From Caldisphaera sp. (lineage in GTDB: Archaea; Thermoproteota; Thermoprotei_A; Sulfolobales; Acidilobaceae): 64,000 nucleotides of DNA. Shown here in pieces: positions 51,065-61,554 of this stretch (positions within the stretch are counted from its first letter, which is position 1; the number at the start of each line of letters is the position of its first letter). The stretch is taken from NCBI RefSeq assembly GCF_023256325.1, contig NZ_JAGDXI010000015.1:20305-84304 (forward strand), written 5' to 3'. A model generated the notes under the pieces. The model saw only the letters and a program-made list of their open reading frames with translations. It made no database searches and was not told the DNA's origin. A program made the position numbers and the translations under genes.

Positions 51065-52210
51065 TCATGGGAATATGCTCATCAAATTGGTCTCATTAAC
51101 CGGTATTACAAAGGGCTTAATTACTGATGGAACGCTTGAGTAATTTCCATAAACTATTCCTGGTACTATTGGTTGTATACCATAACTCTTTAATACCTGT
51201 TGTCCTTGAGGACTGTATAGCAATAAAATGAAGTTTATTGCAGCTTGTGGATTAGGTGCATACTTAGGAATAGTTATCGTATATACTACTGGATTACATG
51301 TAAAAGTTTTTGTTTGGCCTAGTTCTGACCAAGTCACGTTAACATTATGATAATAGTTTACGTAAGATAAGTTACCCAAATTTACTAAAGGCGGTAAAGT
51401 TATGTATGTTATATTATATCCTTCGCTTTGATAGCTCTTAGTTTGAGGTAAAGCATTAGACATATAAGCTGATAATATGAATGAAACCGAATTATTTGTT
51501 GCCATTAATGTAAGTAAATCCGTTTCAGTATTTCTCATCTGATATTTTGAAGGATTATTATAAACGGAATTATATAAATATGATGCATTATTAAAGAATG
51601 ATAAGCCTGCCAGTTTTAAGACACATTGAGCTTGATACCCACTAGGATCAGTAAAGGGATTAGATACTCCAATCACTGTTGATGGATTAGATGCAATTAT
51701 CGAAAATATTTCCTTCCATGTTTGGTTCCATTGGCTTGATAAAGGTTGCATATTCTGAGTTTCTTTCCATAGACTATATACCTGTTTTCCTGCTGCAGTT
51801 TGTAAATCAACAATTATTACCATTTGAGTTATTCCAAAAGCTATTTCATAGTTAGCTATATTAGGGAACAAAACTGATGGAATTGTCGTTGTATCTGCAG
51901 AAGCAACTATACTAAATTCTTTAGTTGTATTCTCGGTTTGCGCTACTTCTCCACTACCTTTAAACATTGGTGTTCCAACACCAAGTCCTGGATAATAAGT
52001 GCTAGTCAAATTAATTAATTTGCCAAACGAAAACTTTAGAGTTCCAGCAGCCCCAACCGTAAATACGCTTGTTTGTTGCGAAGTTGTAGTTGTAGGAGGT
52101 GTAGTTGTAACTGTTTTAGTAGTTTTTGGAACAACTGCATAACCTATACCGGCACCTATTACTAATCCTACTATTAATCCTACTATTAAATAAGTCCAAA
52201 TATTTGCCAT
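51065..52210 (-). CDS. wtpA: tungstate/molybdate-type substrate-binding protein
   Basis: Signal anchor, Thr-rich linker, then VGAAGTLKFSFGKL...FKGSGEVAQTE...IVASADTTTIP...YEIAFGITQMVIIVDLQT. Confidence 0.8.
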   Translation of the reverse strand: MANIWTYLIVGLIVGLVIGAGIGYAVVPKTTKTVTTTPPTTTTSQQTSVFTVGAAGTLKFSFGKLINLTSTYYPGLGVGTPMFKGSGEVAQTENTTKEFSIVASADTTTIPSVLFPNIANYEIAFGITQMVIIVDLQTAAGKQVYSLWKETQNMQPLSSQWNQTWKEIFSIIASNPSTVIGVSNPFTDPSGYQAQCVLKLAGLSFFNNASYLYNSVYNNPSKYQMRNTETDLLTLMATNNSVSFILSAYMSNALPQTKSYQSEGYNITYITLPPLVNLGNLSYVNYYHNVNVTWSELGQTKTFTCNPVVYTITIPKYAPNPQAAINFILLLYSPQGQQVLKSYGIQPIVPGIVYGNYSSVPSVIKPFVIPVNETNLMSIFP

Positions 52211-52279
52211 TTTTTATCCCTATATTTATGAAGATGTTCTTTCATAAATGATTTATTGTATCGACTATCTATATAAAAA

Positions 52280-52444
52280 TTATTTAATTTCATTTTTTAA
52301 GTATTGCTCTATAGCCTTTCTTATAACTTCACTTCTATTACTTTTTGTTTTTAAAGTTATTTTATCCAACTTAAATAAAGTATCAGTATCTATTCTAAAA
52401 CTAACTATCCTCAATTCGTCTACCTTTTTATTAAATTCGCTCAT
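52280..52444 (-). CDS. ribbon-helix-helix DNA-binding protein (54 aa, missing from ORF track)
   Basis: Hand translation MSEFNKKVDELRIVSFRIDTDTLFKLDKITLKTKSNRSEVIRKAIEQYLKNEIK*. Confidence 0.9.
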   Translation of the reverse strand: MSEFNKKVDELRIVSFRIDTDTLFKLDKITLKTKSNRSEVIRKAIEQYLKNEIK

Positions 52445-52593
52445 TATCTCACCGATCATAAGTATTACCTATGAAACTTTTTAGCAACCCGAGTATAAAC
52501 ATAACTATACAATTAATTGAAAATAATAAAATTTTACCGAAAGTATTCTAAAGAAAAGGTTAAATTTCAAACAAGCTTCTCATTTAACAATGG

Positions 52594-52700
52594 GCCGCCG
52601 TAGCTCAGGAGGTTAGAGCGCCGGACTCATACGGCGTTTAACCGAAATCGATAAAGCCTGAGTAATCCGGAGGTCCCGGGTTCGAATCCCGGCGGCGGCA
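52594..52700 (+). tRNA. tRNA-Met (CAU; elongator, Ile2 not excluded) with 33-nt intron at 52632..52664
   Basis: Anticodon loop CTCATA|A. BHB motif: GGA-CTCA-TA^C-GGC...GCC-TGAG-TA^A-TCC, with a 4-bp central helix and two 3-nt bulges. Confidence 0.93.
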
Positions 52701-52718
52701 TTTTCAAAAAAAAAAAAA

Positions 52719-54170
52719 TTAATAATAAATGTTTACTATAGATTTTAATAAAAACGGTGCATATAAACCAATAATAATTAATGCTAAGGCTGAAATAATT
52801 AAAGCAGCAGTGTAACCTTTTCCAACTGTTATCTTATTTTCACCTTTAGATAATATTTCTCTTGATGCAATAATATAATAAACCGCACTTATTCCACTGT
52901 TAATCAATGCCAACAGCACAAGCCATATACTATATCCTGAGGCAGATAAAAACAAGTAAAGTTTCCCCCAGAAACCTAATAATGGTGGTATACCTAAAAG
53001 GCTGAAAAGTAATATTGAAGCAGAAATTGCAGCTGCAGGATTTGATGAAAGCAATCCATGTAAATCACTTAATTCTCTTTTTGTCTTTCCAACAAATGCA
53101 AATAAAGGTGTTTTTGCAATGCCATATGCTATCGATTGCAACGCAACTGCAAATAGAGCTAGTCTTAAAAGACTTATTTCAGAGTTTCCTGAAAAATATG
53201 CTGCAGCAGCTATAGCCGCAAAAATATAACCAACTTGAGCCATACTGCTATAAGATAATATTACCTGGAAATCCCTTGATGTTAAAGCAGCTATATTGCC
53301 ATAGACCATACTTGCCACAGATAAAAAGGCTATTAAAAGGGCTGCATAACTTGCTATGGGACTTATACCGTTTATTGAAGATGCCATAATAACTATTGAT
53401 CTAGTTATTATTGCTATAAATCCTAACTTAATTATACCAGCAACAAATGATATACCCCTACCATCGCCTCTTCCATAGACACTTGGTAACCACCAATGGA
53501 ATGGGAATAAACCTACCTTAAACCCTAAAGCTGCTATTAGTAACAAAACTGTTAACCCAACTATACTAAAACCTGATTTTGTTGTTGGGATTAATGATGT
53601 TAATAGAAAACTACTTGAATCTGGTCTAGGAGAAATTGCAAATGATGCTACCCAGAAAGCTAGTATCAATGTACCTATCATTCCTACCATTATATACCTA
53701 ATAGAAGCCTCCTTGCTTTCTTTTCCATCTGGTAATGAAACAAACACATAGCTTGCAACAGATACTAGAAGCCATGACGCCAGTATCATTAATGCATCAG
53801 TTGCCCCTGATAAGAAGAACAAACCAAATAATACTAAAGGTATTAAGCTATATAGAGCAGGTCTGCTTGACCATTTAAGTCCATCTTTACCTACTGCAAT
53901 GATGTAAATTATTGATGCTATGGATGAACCCAATAGGATTAAAGAAGTGAATGAATCTTGAATCACTAATCCATTGTAAAATATAAGTATATTTTGGAAG
54001 CTGGCATATAATGATAATAAAGATACAACAAAAAAGGTACCTATTCCAACAATTCCCATCACAACAGGCCAATCGCTTTTATCGTTTCTTATCCCTAATA
54101 TAGGTGAAATTAACCCCATAGCCAATGTCAGATATAAGAAAAATTCAATAATTCCTACTTCCCACATCAT
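52719..54170 (-). CDS. nuoN: complex I-like subunit N
   Basis: Antiporter-like membrane subunit; FPFHWWLPSVYGRGDG; last gene of nuo operon. Confidence 0.85.
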   Translation of the reverse strand: MMWEVGIIEFFLYLTLAMGLISPILGIRNDKSDWPVVMGIVGIGTFFVVSLLSLYASFQNILIFYNGLVIQDSFTSLILLGSSIASIIYIIAVGKDGLKWSSRPALYSLIPLVLFGLFFLSGATDALMILASWLLVSVASYVFVSLPDGKESKEASIRYIMVGMIGTLILAFWVASFAISPRPDSSSFLLTSLIPTTKSGFSIVGLTVLLLIAALGFKVGLFPFHWWLPSVYGRGDGRGISFVAGIIKLGFIAIITRSIVIMASSINGISPIASYAALLIAFLSVASMVYGNIAALTSRDFQVILSYSSMAQVGYIFAAIAAAAYFSGNSEISLLRLALFAVALQSIAYGIAKTPLFAFVGKTKRELSDLHGLLSSNPAAAISASILLFSLLGIPPLLGFWGKLYLFLSASGYSIWLVLLALINSGISAVYYIIASREILSKGENKITVGKGYTAALIISALALIIIGLYAPFLLKSIVNIYY

Positions 54171-54173
54171 TTA

Positions 54174-56216
54174 TCACCATCCAAAGAATACAATTAATAT
54201 AACGATACTTGCCATAATTATGTAAAGGGCTATCAAATAATCTGTCCTGCCTCTGAAAAATGCCCTTAATCCTTTTGATGCCAATTCTCCAGCTTTAGGT
54301 ATTACATAGTGATAGAATAAATCTATAGCGGTATTGATAACTCCCATTAGCCATGATAATCCCATGAATGAGTATAAGAACAAATAGTATAGAGCTGAAT
54401 TTATGAACCATCTATCGTATAAGAAAGTATGCAGTGATTTGAGAACAGAGCTCCTATCAAGCATTGCCATAAAGTTATATCTTCTTATATAAAGATAAGC
54501 TATTATTGCGAAGTCAATTACAATTAAAGTGGTTATAATAATAGTTGATGCATCAACAACTACGTTAAATGCTGGAGATGCCTGTATACCTAAAGTTTCA
54601 AATATCCCTATTTCCAATCCTTTACCTGTATAGAACCATAATATACCTAAAACGAGGGCTGCTAAAGCTAATATTGTATATGGAGCAAGCATTAATATAG
54701 GAGCTTCATGCAAATGATGTTCTTTTGATTCTTGATATGGTGGGGAATGGAATACTCTTATGATTAGCCTAGATATGTAGGCAGCTGTGAAAAATACTGC
54801 TAAAACCGCAAATATGTAAATTCCTAAATATCCTGTCTTTGCAACATTTTCTAACACTAATTCTTTTGCAAAGAAACCACTAAACGGAGGTATTGCTGCT
54901 AAGCTTAGACCAGCTAACCACATAGATATCGTTGTCACTTTCATATATTTTGAGAAATTACCCATATAATCGATAAATCTGCTATCAGTTGCATGCAATG
55001 CATATCCAGCTATTAAAAATAAAGCTGCTTTAAATATTGCATGAGCTAAAAGCATTGCTATACCAGCTAATTCAGCATCCGCCATAGCTGTATAATTATG
55101 AGTTACAACAAATAGTCCTCCTGCCGCAACAGCTAATATCATATAACCTAAGTATTCGGCAGTTGAATATGCTAATATTAATTTAAATTCATTGCTTACT
55201 ATGGCCATAGTTGCCATAATAAATACTGTCGTGACTGCTAATCCTGCTACAATGTAAAAATATTCCTGTGTTTGCGATACTGCTAAAGAACTTGCAGCTA
55301 TTGCTCCTATAAAGAATATAGGGGCAAAACGCAATATATAGTAAACACCTGCCTTAACCATTGTTGCAGCATGTATTAATGCAGAAACAGGTGTTGGACC
55401 TGTCATAGCTGTTACTAACCACTCGTGGAATGGGAATTGTGCGCTCTTTGCTAATGCGCCTAGCGTAAATATAAGCAAAAAAGCAGTTAACATTCCTTTA
55501 GATGCTAAGAGACCCATCCAAGTTCCTGCAGTAGAGGCTATAGTAGGGATACTAAAGCTATTTGCAATGAAAAATAATGAAGTAAATCCCACTAGAAAGC
55601 CTACATCTCCAACTCTCGTAAATAGAATAGCTCTTATACCGCTAGTGCTTGGTTCAAAATACATTGGTAATCCTAACGCTTTTCTTCCTGGAACCCCTAC
55701 CCAATATTCTTCCTCATCAGTATACCAATGGCCTATTAGAGCATAGCTTGCAAGACCTGTTCCTTCCCATCCTATAAACATTAATATCATATTGCTTGCA
55801 GTTACAAGCAATAGCATGCTACCTACAAAGAATGATATAAAGAAGAAATATCTTTGAACTCCCCAATCTTTCTTCATATATTCTACGCTATACACGGCTA
55901 TTAAAAAGCTAAGCCATGAAACTATTGTAGACATTATAGCCCCAAGACCATCTAAATATGTGCCCACTTTAATTTTAAGTAAACTTACCCAATACGTTGA
56001 AGTCTCAGCAACTATTATCTCATGTTTTATCAAAACATCATACAATGCTACAGAAGATACTATTGACGATATAAATATGCTTAAGACGCTTATTATGTTA
56101 TATACTTTTTCATTTCTCACATTGAATAGCCATAATAAGGCTAAAATACCTGCACCTATAAAAGGAGACAACCATATTGAACTCCATTCAAACCAATTTG
56201 AATATACAGTAATCAT
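54174..56216 (-). CDS. nuoL: complex I-like subunit L
   Basis: FIGWEGTGLASYALIGHW; KSAQFPFHEWLVTAMTGPTPVSALIHAATMVKAGVY. Confidence 0.95.
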   Translation of the reverse strand: MITVYSNWFEWSSIWLSPFIGAGILALLWLFNVRNEKVYNIISVLSIFISSIVSSVALYDVLIKHEIIVAETSTYWVSLLKIKVGTYLDGLGAIMSTIVSWLSFLIAVYSVEYMKKDWGVQRYFFFISFFVGSMLLLVTASNMILMFIGWEGTGLASYALIGHWYTDEEEYWVGVPGRKALGLPMYFEPSTSGIRAILFTRVGDVGFLVGFTSLFFIANSFSIPTIASTAGTWMGLLASKGMLTAFLLIFTLGALAKSAQFPFHEWLVTAMTGPTPVSALIHAATMVKAGVYYILRFAPIFFIGAIAASSLAVSQTQEYFYIVAGLAVTTVFIMATMAIVSNEFKLILAYSTAEYLGYMILAVAAGGLFVVTHNYTAMADAELAGIAMLLAHAIFKAALFLIAGYALHATDSRFIDYMGNFSKYMKVTTISMWLAGLSLAAIPPFSGFFAKELVLENVAKTGYLGIYIFAVLAVFFTAAYISRLIIRVFHSPPYQESKEHHLHEAPILMLAPYTILALAALVLGILWFYTGKGLEIGIFETLGIQASPAFNVVVDASTIIITTLIVIDFAIIAYLYIRRYNFMAMLDRSSVLKSLHTFLYDRWFINSALYYLFLYSFMGLSWLMGVINTAIDLFYHYVIPKAGELASKGLRAFFRGRTDYLIALYIIMASIVILIVFFGW

Positions 56217-56222
56217 TTATAA

Positions 56223-57791
56223 TCACCTACCCAAAGATGATATTATAAAAGTTATTACTGATGTATTTAGACTTGATATAAGAGGATTTATGACTAAGAA
56301 AAACACAAAACCAAATATAGCAACTCCTAATATAGATAATTTAAATACATCGATTTTTTCGCTTCCTTCTATTTTACTTCTAGAATGTCCATAGAATATT
56401 CTTCTCATCATTATAAATGAATATGCACCAGTTAATGTTAGAGAAACTATAAGCAAAGCAGTAAAACCTATAAGAGAAGCTAGATTTCTAAGCATATAAG
56501 ATTGGACTAATCCCATAACAACTAATATTTCACTCCACATGCCAACACTTGGCGGTAATCCTGTTAAATTCATAAATCCAAACAAAGCGAGAGCTGCAGT
56601 TAAAGGATATTTCTTAGCAAGCCCTCCCATTTTAGTTATATCCCTAAGATTTTTAAGTTCTGTAATAAAGACACCTGCTGACATGAATAATATTGCCTTA
56701 CCGATTGCGTGAGATAAATATATAAGCATTGCTCCAATAATGCCATATGATGTTAAAGTTGCTAATCCTAATAACATATAACCCATCTGGCTAATGCTTG
56801 AATATGCTAAAAATCTCTTAAAATCTTTTTGTCTTAAAGCAACTAATCCTCCATAAATTATTGTTACAAATGCAAGGGTTAACAAATATGGTCTCCAAGT
56901 TAACATAGTTGTTGGGAAAAATTGGAAAACAAATCTAGCAATAGCGTATCCCGCAAGTCCTATCAGGTTTGGTGATAACAAAGCAGAAATAGGCGTTGGT
57001 GCTTCTGCATGAGCATATGGTAACCACATATGAACTCCAAATACTGCCATCTTAACAAAGAGACCTATAAGCATTAAGAGTGCTATAATTGTTGTTGCAC
57101 CACCTAATATTGCTTCTTCTGAACCTATAGGTGTTAAGGAGCCATTTAATAATGTCATATAGTTAAAAGATCCTACAAGATATCCAAAGTACAAAATCCC
57201 GGTTAATAACAATACTGCTCCTATATGAGTCCAAACAAAATAAAGCAATGATATCTTTTTCCTATCGCCATAACCATAGTATGCAATTAATAAAAATGAC
57301 GAAATTAATGTACCTTCTAAAAATATGTAAAATTCAATTAAGTTGCTTGAATATGCTATTCCAAGCATTGTAACTGCAAATATATTATATAAAAATGCAT
57401 AAACGCCCAAATTAGGAACCTTTTCATTTTCTTCTTTCATTTCTTCGATCCTTTTAGTCATATATTTGATGCCATAAAATGAAACAAAAGCTGTAACTAT
57501 AGATATCCCAATCACTATAGGAGCTGATAGACCATCTATGCCGAGATAAAAGGTTCCAATTCTATATGATACTAGGTTTATATAAATAGGGTCGACTATA
57601 CTTTTAGATATTTCACCAGATGCGTAATAAGATAATACTAACGCTAGTGGGACTAATAATACAAATCCTGACAAGTATATTAAAGCTTTAACTGCACTTT
57701 CATATTTACCTAGAAGCCACGCCAATACGCCAAGTAATATAGGTAGCAAAATAGTTAACCACAAAGCGGGAAATGATAACAACACTATCAA
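56223..57791 (-). CDS. nuoM: complex I-like subunit M
   Basis: VKMAVFGVHMWLPYAHAEAPTPISALLSPNLIGLAGYAIAR; AYSSISQMGYMLLG. Confidence 0.92.
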   Translation of the reverse strand: MIVLLSFPALWLTILLPILLGVLAWLLGKYESAVKALIYLSGFVLLVPLALVLSYYASGEISKSIVDPIYINLVSYRIGTFYLGIDGLSAPIVIGISIVTAFVSFYGIKYMTKRIEEMKEENEKVPNLGVYAFLYNIFAVTMLGIAYSSNLIEFYIFLEGTLISSFLLIAYYGYGDRKKISLLYFVWTHIGAVLLLTGILYFGYLVGSFNYMTLLNGSLTPIGSEEAILGGATTIIALLMLIGLFVKMAVFGVHMWLPYAHAEAPTPISALLSPNLIGLAGYAIARFVFQFFPTTMLTWRPYLLTLAFVTIIYGGLVALRQKDFKRFLAYSSISQMGYMLLGLATLTSYGIIGAMLIYLSHAIGKAILFMSAGVFITELKNLRDITKMGGLAKKYPLTAALALFGFMNLTGLPPSVGMWSEILVVMGLVQSYMLRNLASLIGFTALLIVSLTLTGAYSFIMMRRIFYGHSRSKIEGSEKIDVFKLSILGVAIFGFVFFLVINPLISSLNTSVITFIISSLGR

Positions 57792-58102
57792 ACACCCCCT
57801 TCTTCAAGATCTTCAGAGCTAACTGACTTAGATTCCCTCATATATGCAACCAAAATAGAAACAACTACTATAACTTCTGCCGAAACGACACTTATTATAA
57901 CTATACCAAAATAAGTTGCTATTATGGCATTAAATGATAATAAAGACAAAACTAAAACTAATAACCCATTAAATATAACCTCTATAGATAGCAGTTGCCT
58001 AAACAAACTTCTTGATGATGTAACGCCATAAGCTCCAATTCCAATTATTATGGCAGATATTACCATAACTATTGCTCCAGTTAACTGATCTATAATTATC
58101 AT
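57788..58102 (-). CDS. nuoK: complex I-like subunit K
   Basis: Three helices, VTSSRSLFRQLLSIEVIFNGLLVL...VVSAEVIVVVSILVAY. Confidence 0.9.
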   Translation of the reverse strand: MIIIDQLTGAIVMVISAIIIGIGAYGVTSSRSLFRQLLSIEVIFNGLLVLVLSLLSFNAIIATYFGIVIISVVSAEVIVVVSILVAYMRESKSVSSEDLEEGGV

Positions 58103-58593
58103 TCTTTTTCACCCCTTCTTGCTATGCTTATAGCTTCAACCAATGTAGCAGCTTGAGCTATTATTATTAATGCTATTACTGGCAAGTAATGTGATAAAAG
58201 GCCAGAAGCGGCTTGTGTAACTGAAACATATTCTGGATATGAATATAAATTATAGAGTTTTCCAGCTAATACTATTATGCCTATTGTAACAGCTATAGAA
58301 GAAGCAGCTGCAAAGCCTAAAAAAGGTTCTTTAGATTCTCTTCCCCTAACTCCTACCATTGAAATAGCAATTATTATAAACATAACAGCTGCCCCCACAT
58401 AAACTAAGACTAGATATGCTGATACTATTCCAAATCCTAAAAGCGCTATCAGTGCAGCTATCAGAGAAGCTAAAACTGCTAACATTGAGCTTGCATAAAC
58501 CAAGTCTTTAACTTTTATAACATAATATGCTGCTATTATAGCTGCAACCCCTAATAATAACGCGAACAAAGGTAAAGATAGTATGGGGTTCAT
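58099..58593 (-). CDS. nuoJ: complex I-like subunit J
   Basis: VKDLVYASSMLAVLASLIAALIALLGFGIVSAYLVLVYVGAAVMFIIIAISM. Confidence 0.85.
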   Translation of the reverse strand: MNPILSLPLFALLLGVAAIIAAYYVIKVKDLVYASSMLAVLASLIAALIALLGFGIVSAYLVLVYVGAAVMFIIIAISMVGVRGRESKEPFLGFAAASSIAVTIGIIVLAGKLYNLYSYPEYVSVTQAASGLLSHYLPVIALIIIAQAATLVEAISIARRGEKE

Positions 58594-59240
58594 TGATTAA
58601 CACCTCCTTTATTAACTGATTTTGGTTCTGGATTGTTTGTTTGTTGTTTTGTGCTTTCTTGTTGTTTTGTTTGTTCTACAGGTTGTGAAATCTCTTTTTT
58701 CTCTTCTTCCTGTTTAATTTTTACTAAACCTCTTTTCTCATCAAACACATATCTAACTGGTATGCCCTCTTTTGCTGAAACATTTTCTGGTTCTTTTTGG
58801 AAATCCTCTAAAGATAATATCATATCTTGCATGTTCATATACACTAAATCATGATATGGAACATGATACAAAGCTTCTGTCGGGCATACATCTACACAAT
58901 AACCACAAAATATACATCTATTATAATTTATAACAGGGAATTTTTTGACCATTTCCTTCTTTAACCTTTTATCAAAAACTTTAACAGATAACATTTTCAT
59001 TGCTCTTGCTGGACATATCCTAGCACATGAAGAACAACTAATACATTTGTCTTGAATTAAAACTATAAAGCCTCTATAACCTTGTCTTAATTTTATATAC
59101 TCATGAGGGTATAACAAGGTAATCCTATTTGGATCCAAAAAATACTTCAAACCTATAGCCAAAGCTCCTATGTTACCTACAAAAACCCTACCTAATGGAT
59201 TCTTTTTGGGATTCCTCTTTAATGCAACTTTTGCTGGCAT
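58590..59240 (-). CDS. nuoI: complex I-like subunit I, 2x[4Fe-4S] ferredoxin-like
   Basis: CISCSSCARICPARAM and CIFCGYCVDVCPTEAL. Confidence 0.95.
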   Translation of the reverse strand: MPAKVALKRNPKKNPLGRVFVGNIGALAIGLKYFLDPNRITLLYPHEYIKLRQGYRGFIVLIQDKCISCSSCARICPARAMKMLSVKVFDKRLKKEMVKKFPVINYNRCIFCGYCVDVCPTEALYHVPYHDLVYMNMQDMILSLEDFQKEPENVSAKEGIPVRYVFDEKRGLVKIKQEEEKKEISQPVEQTKQQESTKQQTNNPEPKSVNKGGVNQ

Positions 59241-59250
59241 TTATTTCACC

Positions 59251-60303
59251 TCATATTATACCAAAATATGCCTCAGCTAAGCCTAAACCAAATGCGGCTA
59301 AAGTTAAAGGTATTAGGATTTCCCACGCGATTCCTAAAGCCTGATCAACTCTATACCTTCCATAAACGCTTCTCAAGAAACTCATTATTGCCATAACTAT
59401 TAATGCTTTTATCGATACGATAAGACTTGGTATAAAGTAACCAGTAATTATACCAGGCACTGGCTTATATGGCGCCCAACCTCCTAAAAATACTAAAGCT
59501 ATCAAGATGCTAAAGACCCATCTTTTTATGTAACCTCCTCCCATATTAAGCCCGTATAATAGCCCCGTATATTCAGTATATGGGCCAGCAACTAATTCAC
59601 TTTCTGAATCAGGTATTTCAAATGGAAATCCACTAGTAGACATCAATACTGCTATAAAAACAGCCAATAAAGCTATTGGGTTTAATAGACCTAACCATTT
59701 TCCAGACATCTGTATATTTACTATATTAACTATATTAAAAGATTGGGTCATAGCTGCAGCTGACAAAAAGCCTAAAACCGCAATTAATTCATAAGCTGTT
59801 ATTATAAAAGATTCTCTTATTCCTCCAACAACAGCAAATTTATTATTACTTGCCCATGACATTAAAACTACAAACAGTGGAGATAAAGTGCTCAAAGCAA
59901 CTGCTATTAATAAGCTATAATCAGGCGGTATTGGGAAATAAGTTCTAATTGATGTTAAAGGAACTGCTTCCAATGGCAACAATGCAAGAATTATCATGAT
60001 TATTGGTGACAATATGTAAGGCAAAACATCTACAGTCTCAGGAATAATAATTTCTTGCAATGCATACCTAGTTAGATCAGCTACTAGCTGTATTGCCCCT
60101 CCAATCCTTGGTGCGATTTCCCTTGGCCCATATCTCATTTGCACAAAAGCTGCAGCTTTTCTTTCAAACCATATTATAAATAAAGCAACTAATAGAGCCG
60201 CAATTAATCCAGGTATTATTAAAAATTGATATATTGGAGGGTAAAATATTATATCATCAACTATTATCCTATAAACCAAATACCATGTAATCATAAAGAT
60301 CAC
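59251..60303 (-). CDS. nuoH: complex I-like subunit H
   Basis: FERKAAAFVQMRYGPREIAPRIGGAIQLVADLTRY; FPFEIPDSESELVAGPYTEYTGLLYGL. Confidence 0.95.
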   Translation of the reverse strand: MIFMITWYLVYRIIVDDIIFYPPIYQFLIIPGLIAALLVALFIIWFERKAAAFVQMRYGPREIAPRIGGAIQLVADLTRYALQEIIIPETVDVLPYILSPIIMIILALLPLEAVPLTSIRTYFPIPPDYSLLIAVALSTLSPLFVVLMSWASNNKFAVVGGIRESFIITAYELIAVLGFLSAAAMTQSFNIVNIVNIQMSGKWLGLLNPIALLAVFIAVLMSTSGFPFEIPDSESELVAGPYTEYTGLLYGLNMGGGYIKRWVFSILIALVFLGGWAPYKPVPGIITGYFIPSLIVSIKALIVMAIMSFLRSVYGRYRVDQALGIAWEILIPLTLAAFGLGLAEAYFGII

Positions 60304-61550
60304 CTATCCCATTCAGGCGGGAAATAATCAAAGCTACCATATATAGCTGGTAAGTCCATTAATCTATGGCCGGGCATTAAATATTTGAATGCTATTACAT
60401 TCCTAAATGAAGGCGATACAACTCTTACCCTATATGGAACATCTTTACCATCGCTTTCTACATAATAAACCATTTCTCCTCTTCCTGCTTCGACTCTTGC
60501 GAACGCTTTTCCTGGAGGAACCTTAAGAGATGCAAACAGCGGCATTAATTTTACCCTATATTTACCGGCATAATCTATTTGACCTGTATAAACATCTTTA
60601 TATAACTTAGGAGCCGTCTTCCAGAATTTCTCGTGCATAAAATTTTCTCTAGGATGCTTCTCAAGCCAGTCAACCACCTTATCAATTATGTTTAAGCTTT
60701 GCCTAATTTCTTCTACTCTTGCCCATGCCCTTGCTAAAGAATCTCCTTCTTCAAATACAGGTATTTCGAATTCTAATTCTCCATATGCCTCGTATGGCTC
60801 GTTAAGTCTTACATCATATCTTACACCGCTAGCCCTTAAATTAGGACCAACAATGCCTAATTCAGTAGCTAAATTCTTTGACATCACTCCGACATTTTCT
60901 AACCTACTTCTAATATTTGGATTGTTTAAGAAAATCTTTGCATATTCATTAAGTCTGTTCCTCATATATCTAGTTGCTTTCCTTGCTCCTTCCGGAAAAT
61001 CATCTGGTATATCTCTCCTAACACCACCAAATACAGGATATGAATGAGTTAACCTAGCTCCAGACATCTGCTCTGCTAAATCTATGAAAACCTCTCTATC
61101 TCCGAACGCCCACATATAAAGAGTAGAATGCCCTAAAAATACTCCAAATATACCCATACCATATAAATGGCTAGCTATTCTGTTTATTTCACAGAGTAAT
61201 GTTCTCAAATATCTTGCTCTTTCGGGAGGTTCTGTGCCTAACAGCTTTTCCACAGCCTCAACGTATGGAAGAGTTATATTGCATGCATCTAATATTGCCA
61301 TCCTCTCAAACAAAGGAATATTCTTTATCCAATCTCTTCCTTCTGCTAACTTTTCCATTGTTCTATGAACAAAGCCTATATCAGGGTCTACTCTTACCAT
61401 TATATCTCCATCAACTTCTACTATAATTCTCATATGTCCTGATCCAGGATGCGCAGGTCCTATATACACTTCATAGGTATTTTTGGACAACTCACTTACT
61501 TCCATACCAGGTAAATGAGGGACTACACTACCTGAAGTACTTGATTCCAT
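60300..61550 (-). CDS. nuoD: complex I-like subunit D (49 kDa)
   Basis: YIGPAHPGSGHMRIIVEVDGD...DIGFVHRTMEKLAEGRDW...LRTLLCEINRIASHLYGMG. Confidence 0.95.
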   Translation of the reverse strand: MESSTSGSVVPHLPGMEVSELSKNTYEVYIGPAHPGSGHMRIIVEVDGDIMVRVDPDIGFVHRTMEKLAEGRDWIKNIPLFERMAILDACNITLPYVEAVEKLLGTEPPERARYLRTLLCEINRIASHLYGMGIFGVFLGHSTLYMWAFGDREVFIDLAEQMSGARLTHSYPVFGGVRRDIPDDFPEGARKATRYMRNRLNEYAKIFLNNPNIRSRLENVGVMSKNLATELGIVGPNLRASGVRYDVRLNEPYEAYGELEFEIPVFEEGDSLARAWARVEEIRQSLNIIDKVVDWLEKHPRENFMHEKFWKTAPKLYKDVYTGQIDYAGKYRVKLMPLFASLKVPPGKAFARVEAGRGEMVYYVESDGKDVPYRVRVVSPSFRNVIAFKYLMPGHRLMDLPAIYGSFDYFPPEWDR

Positions 61551-61554
61551 AATT

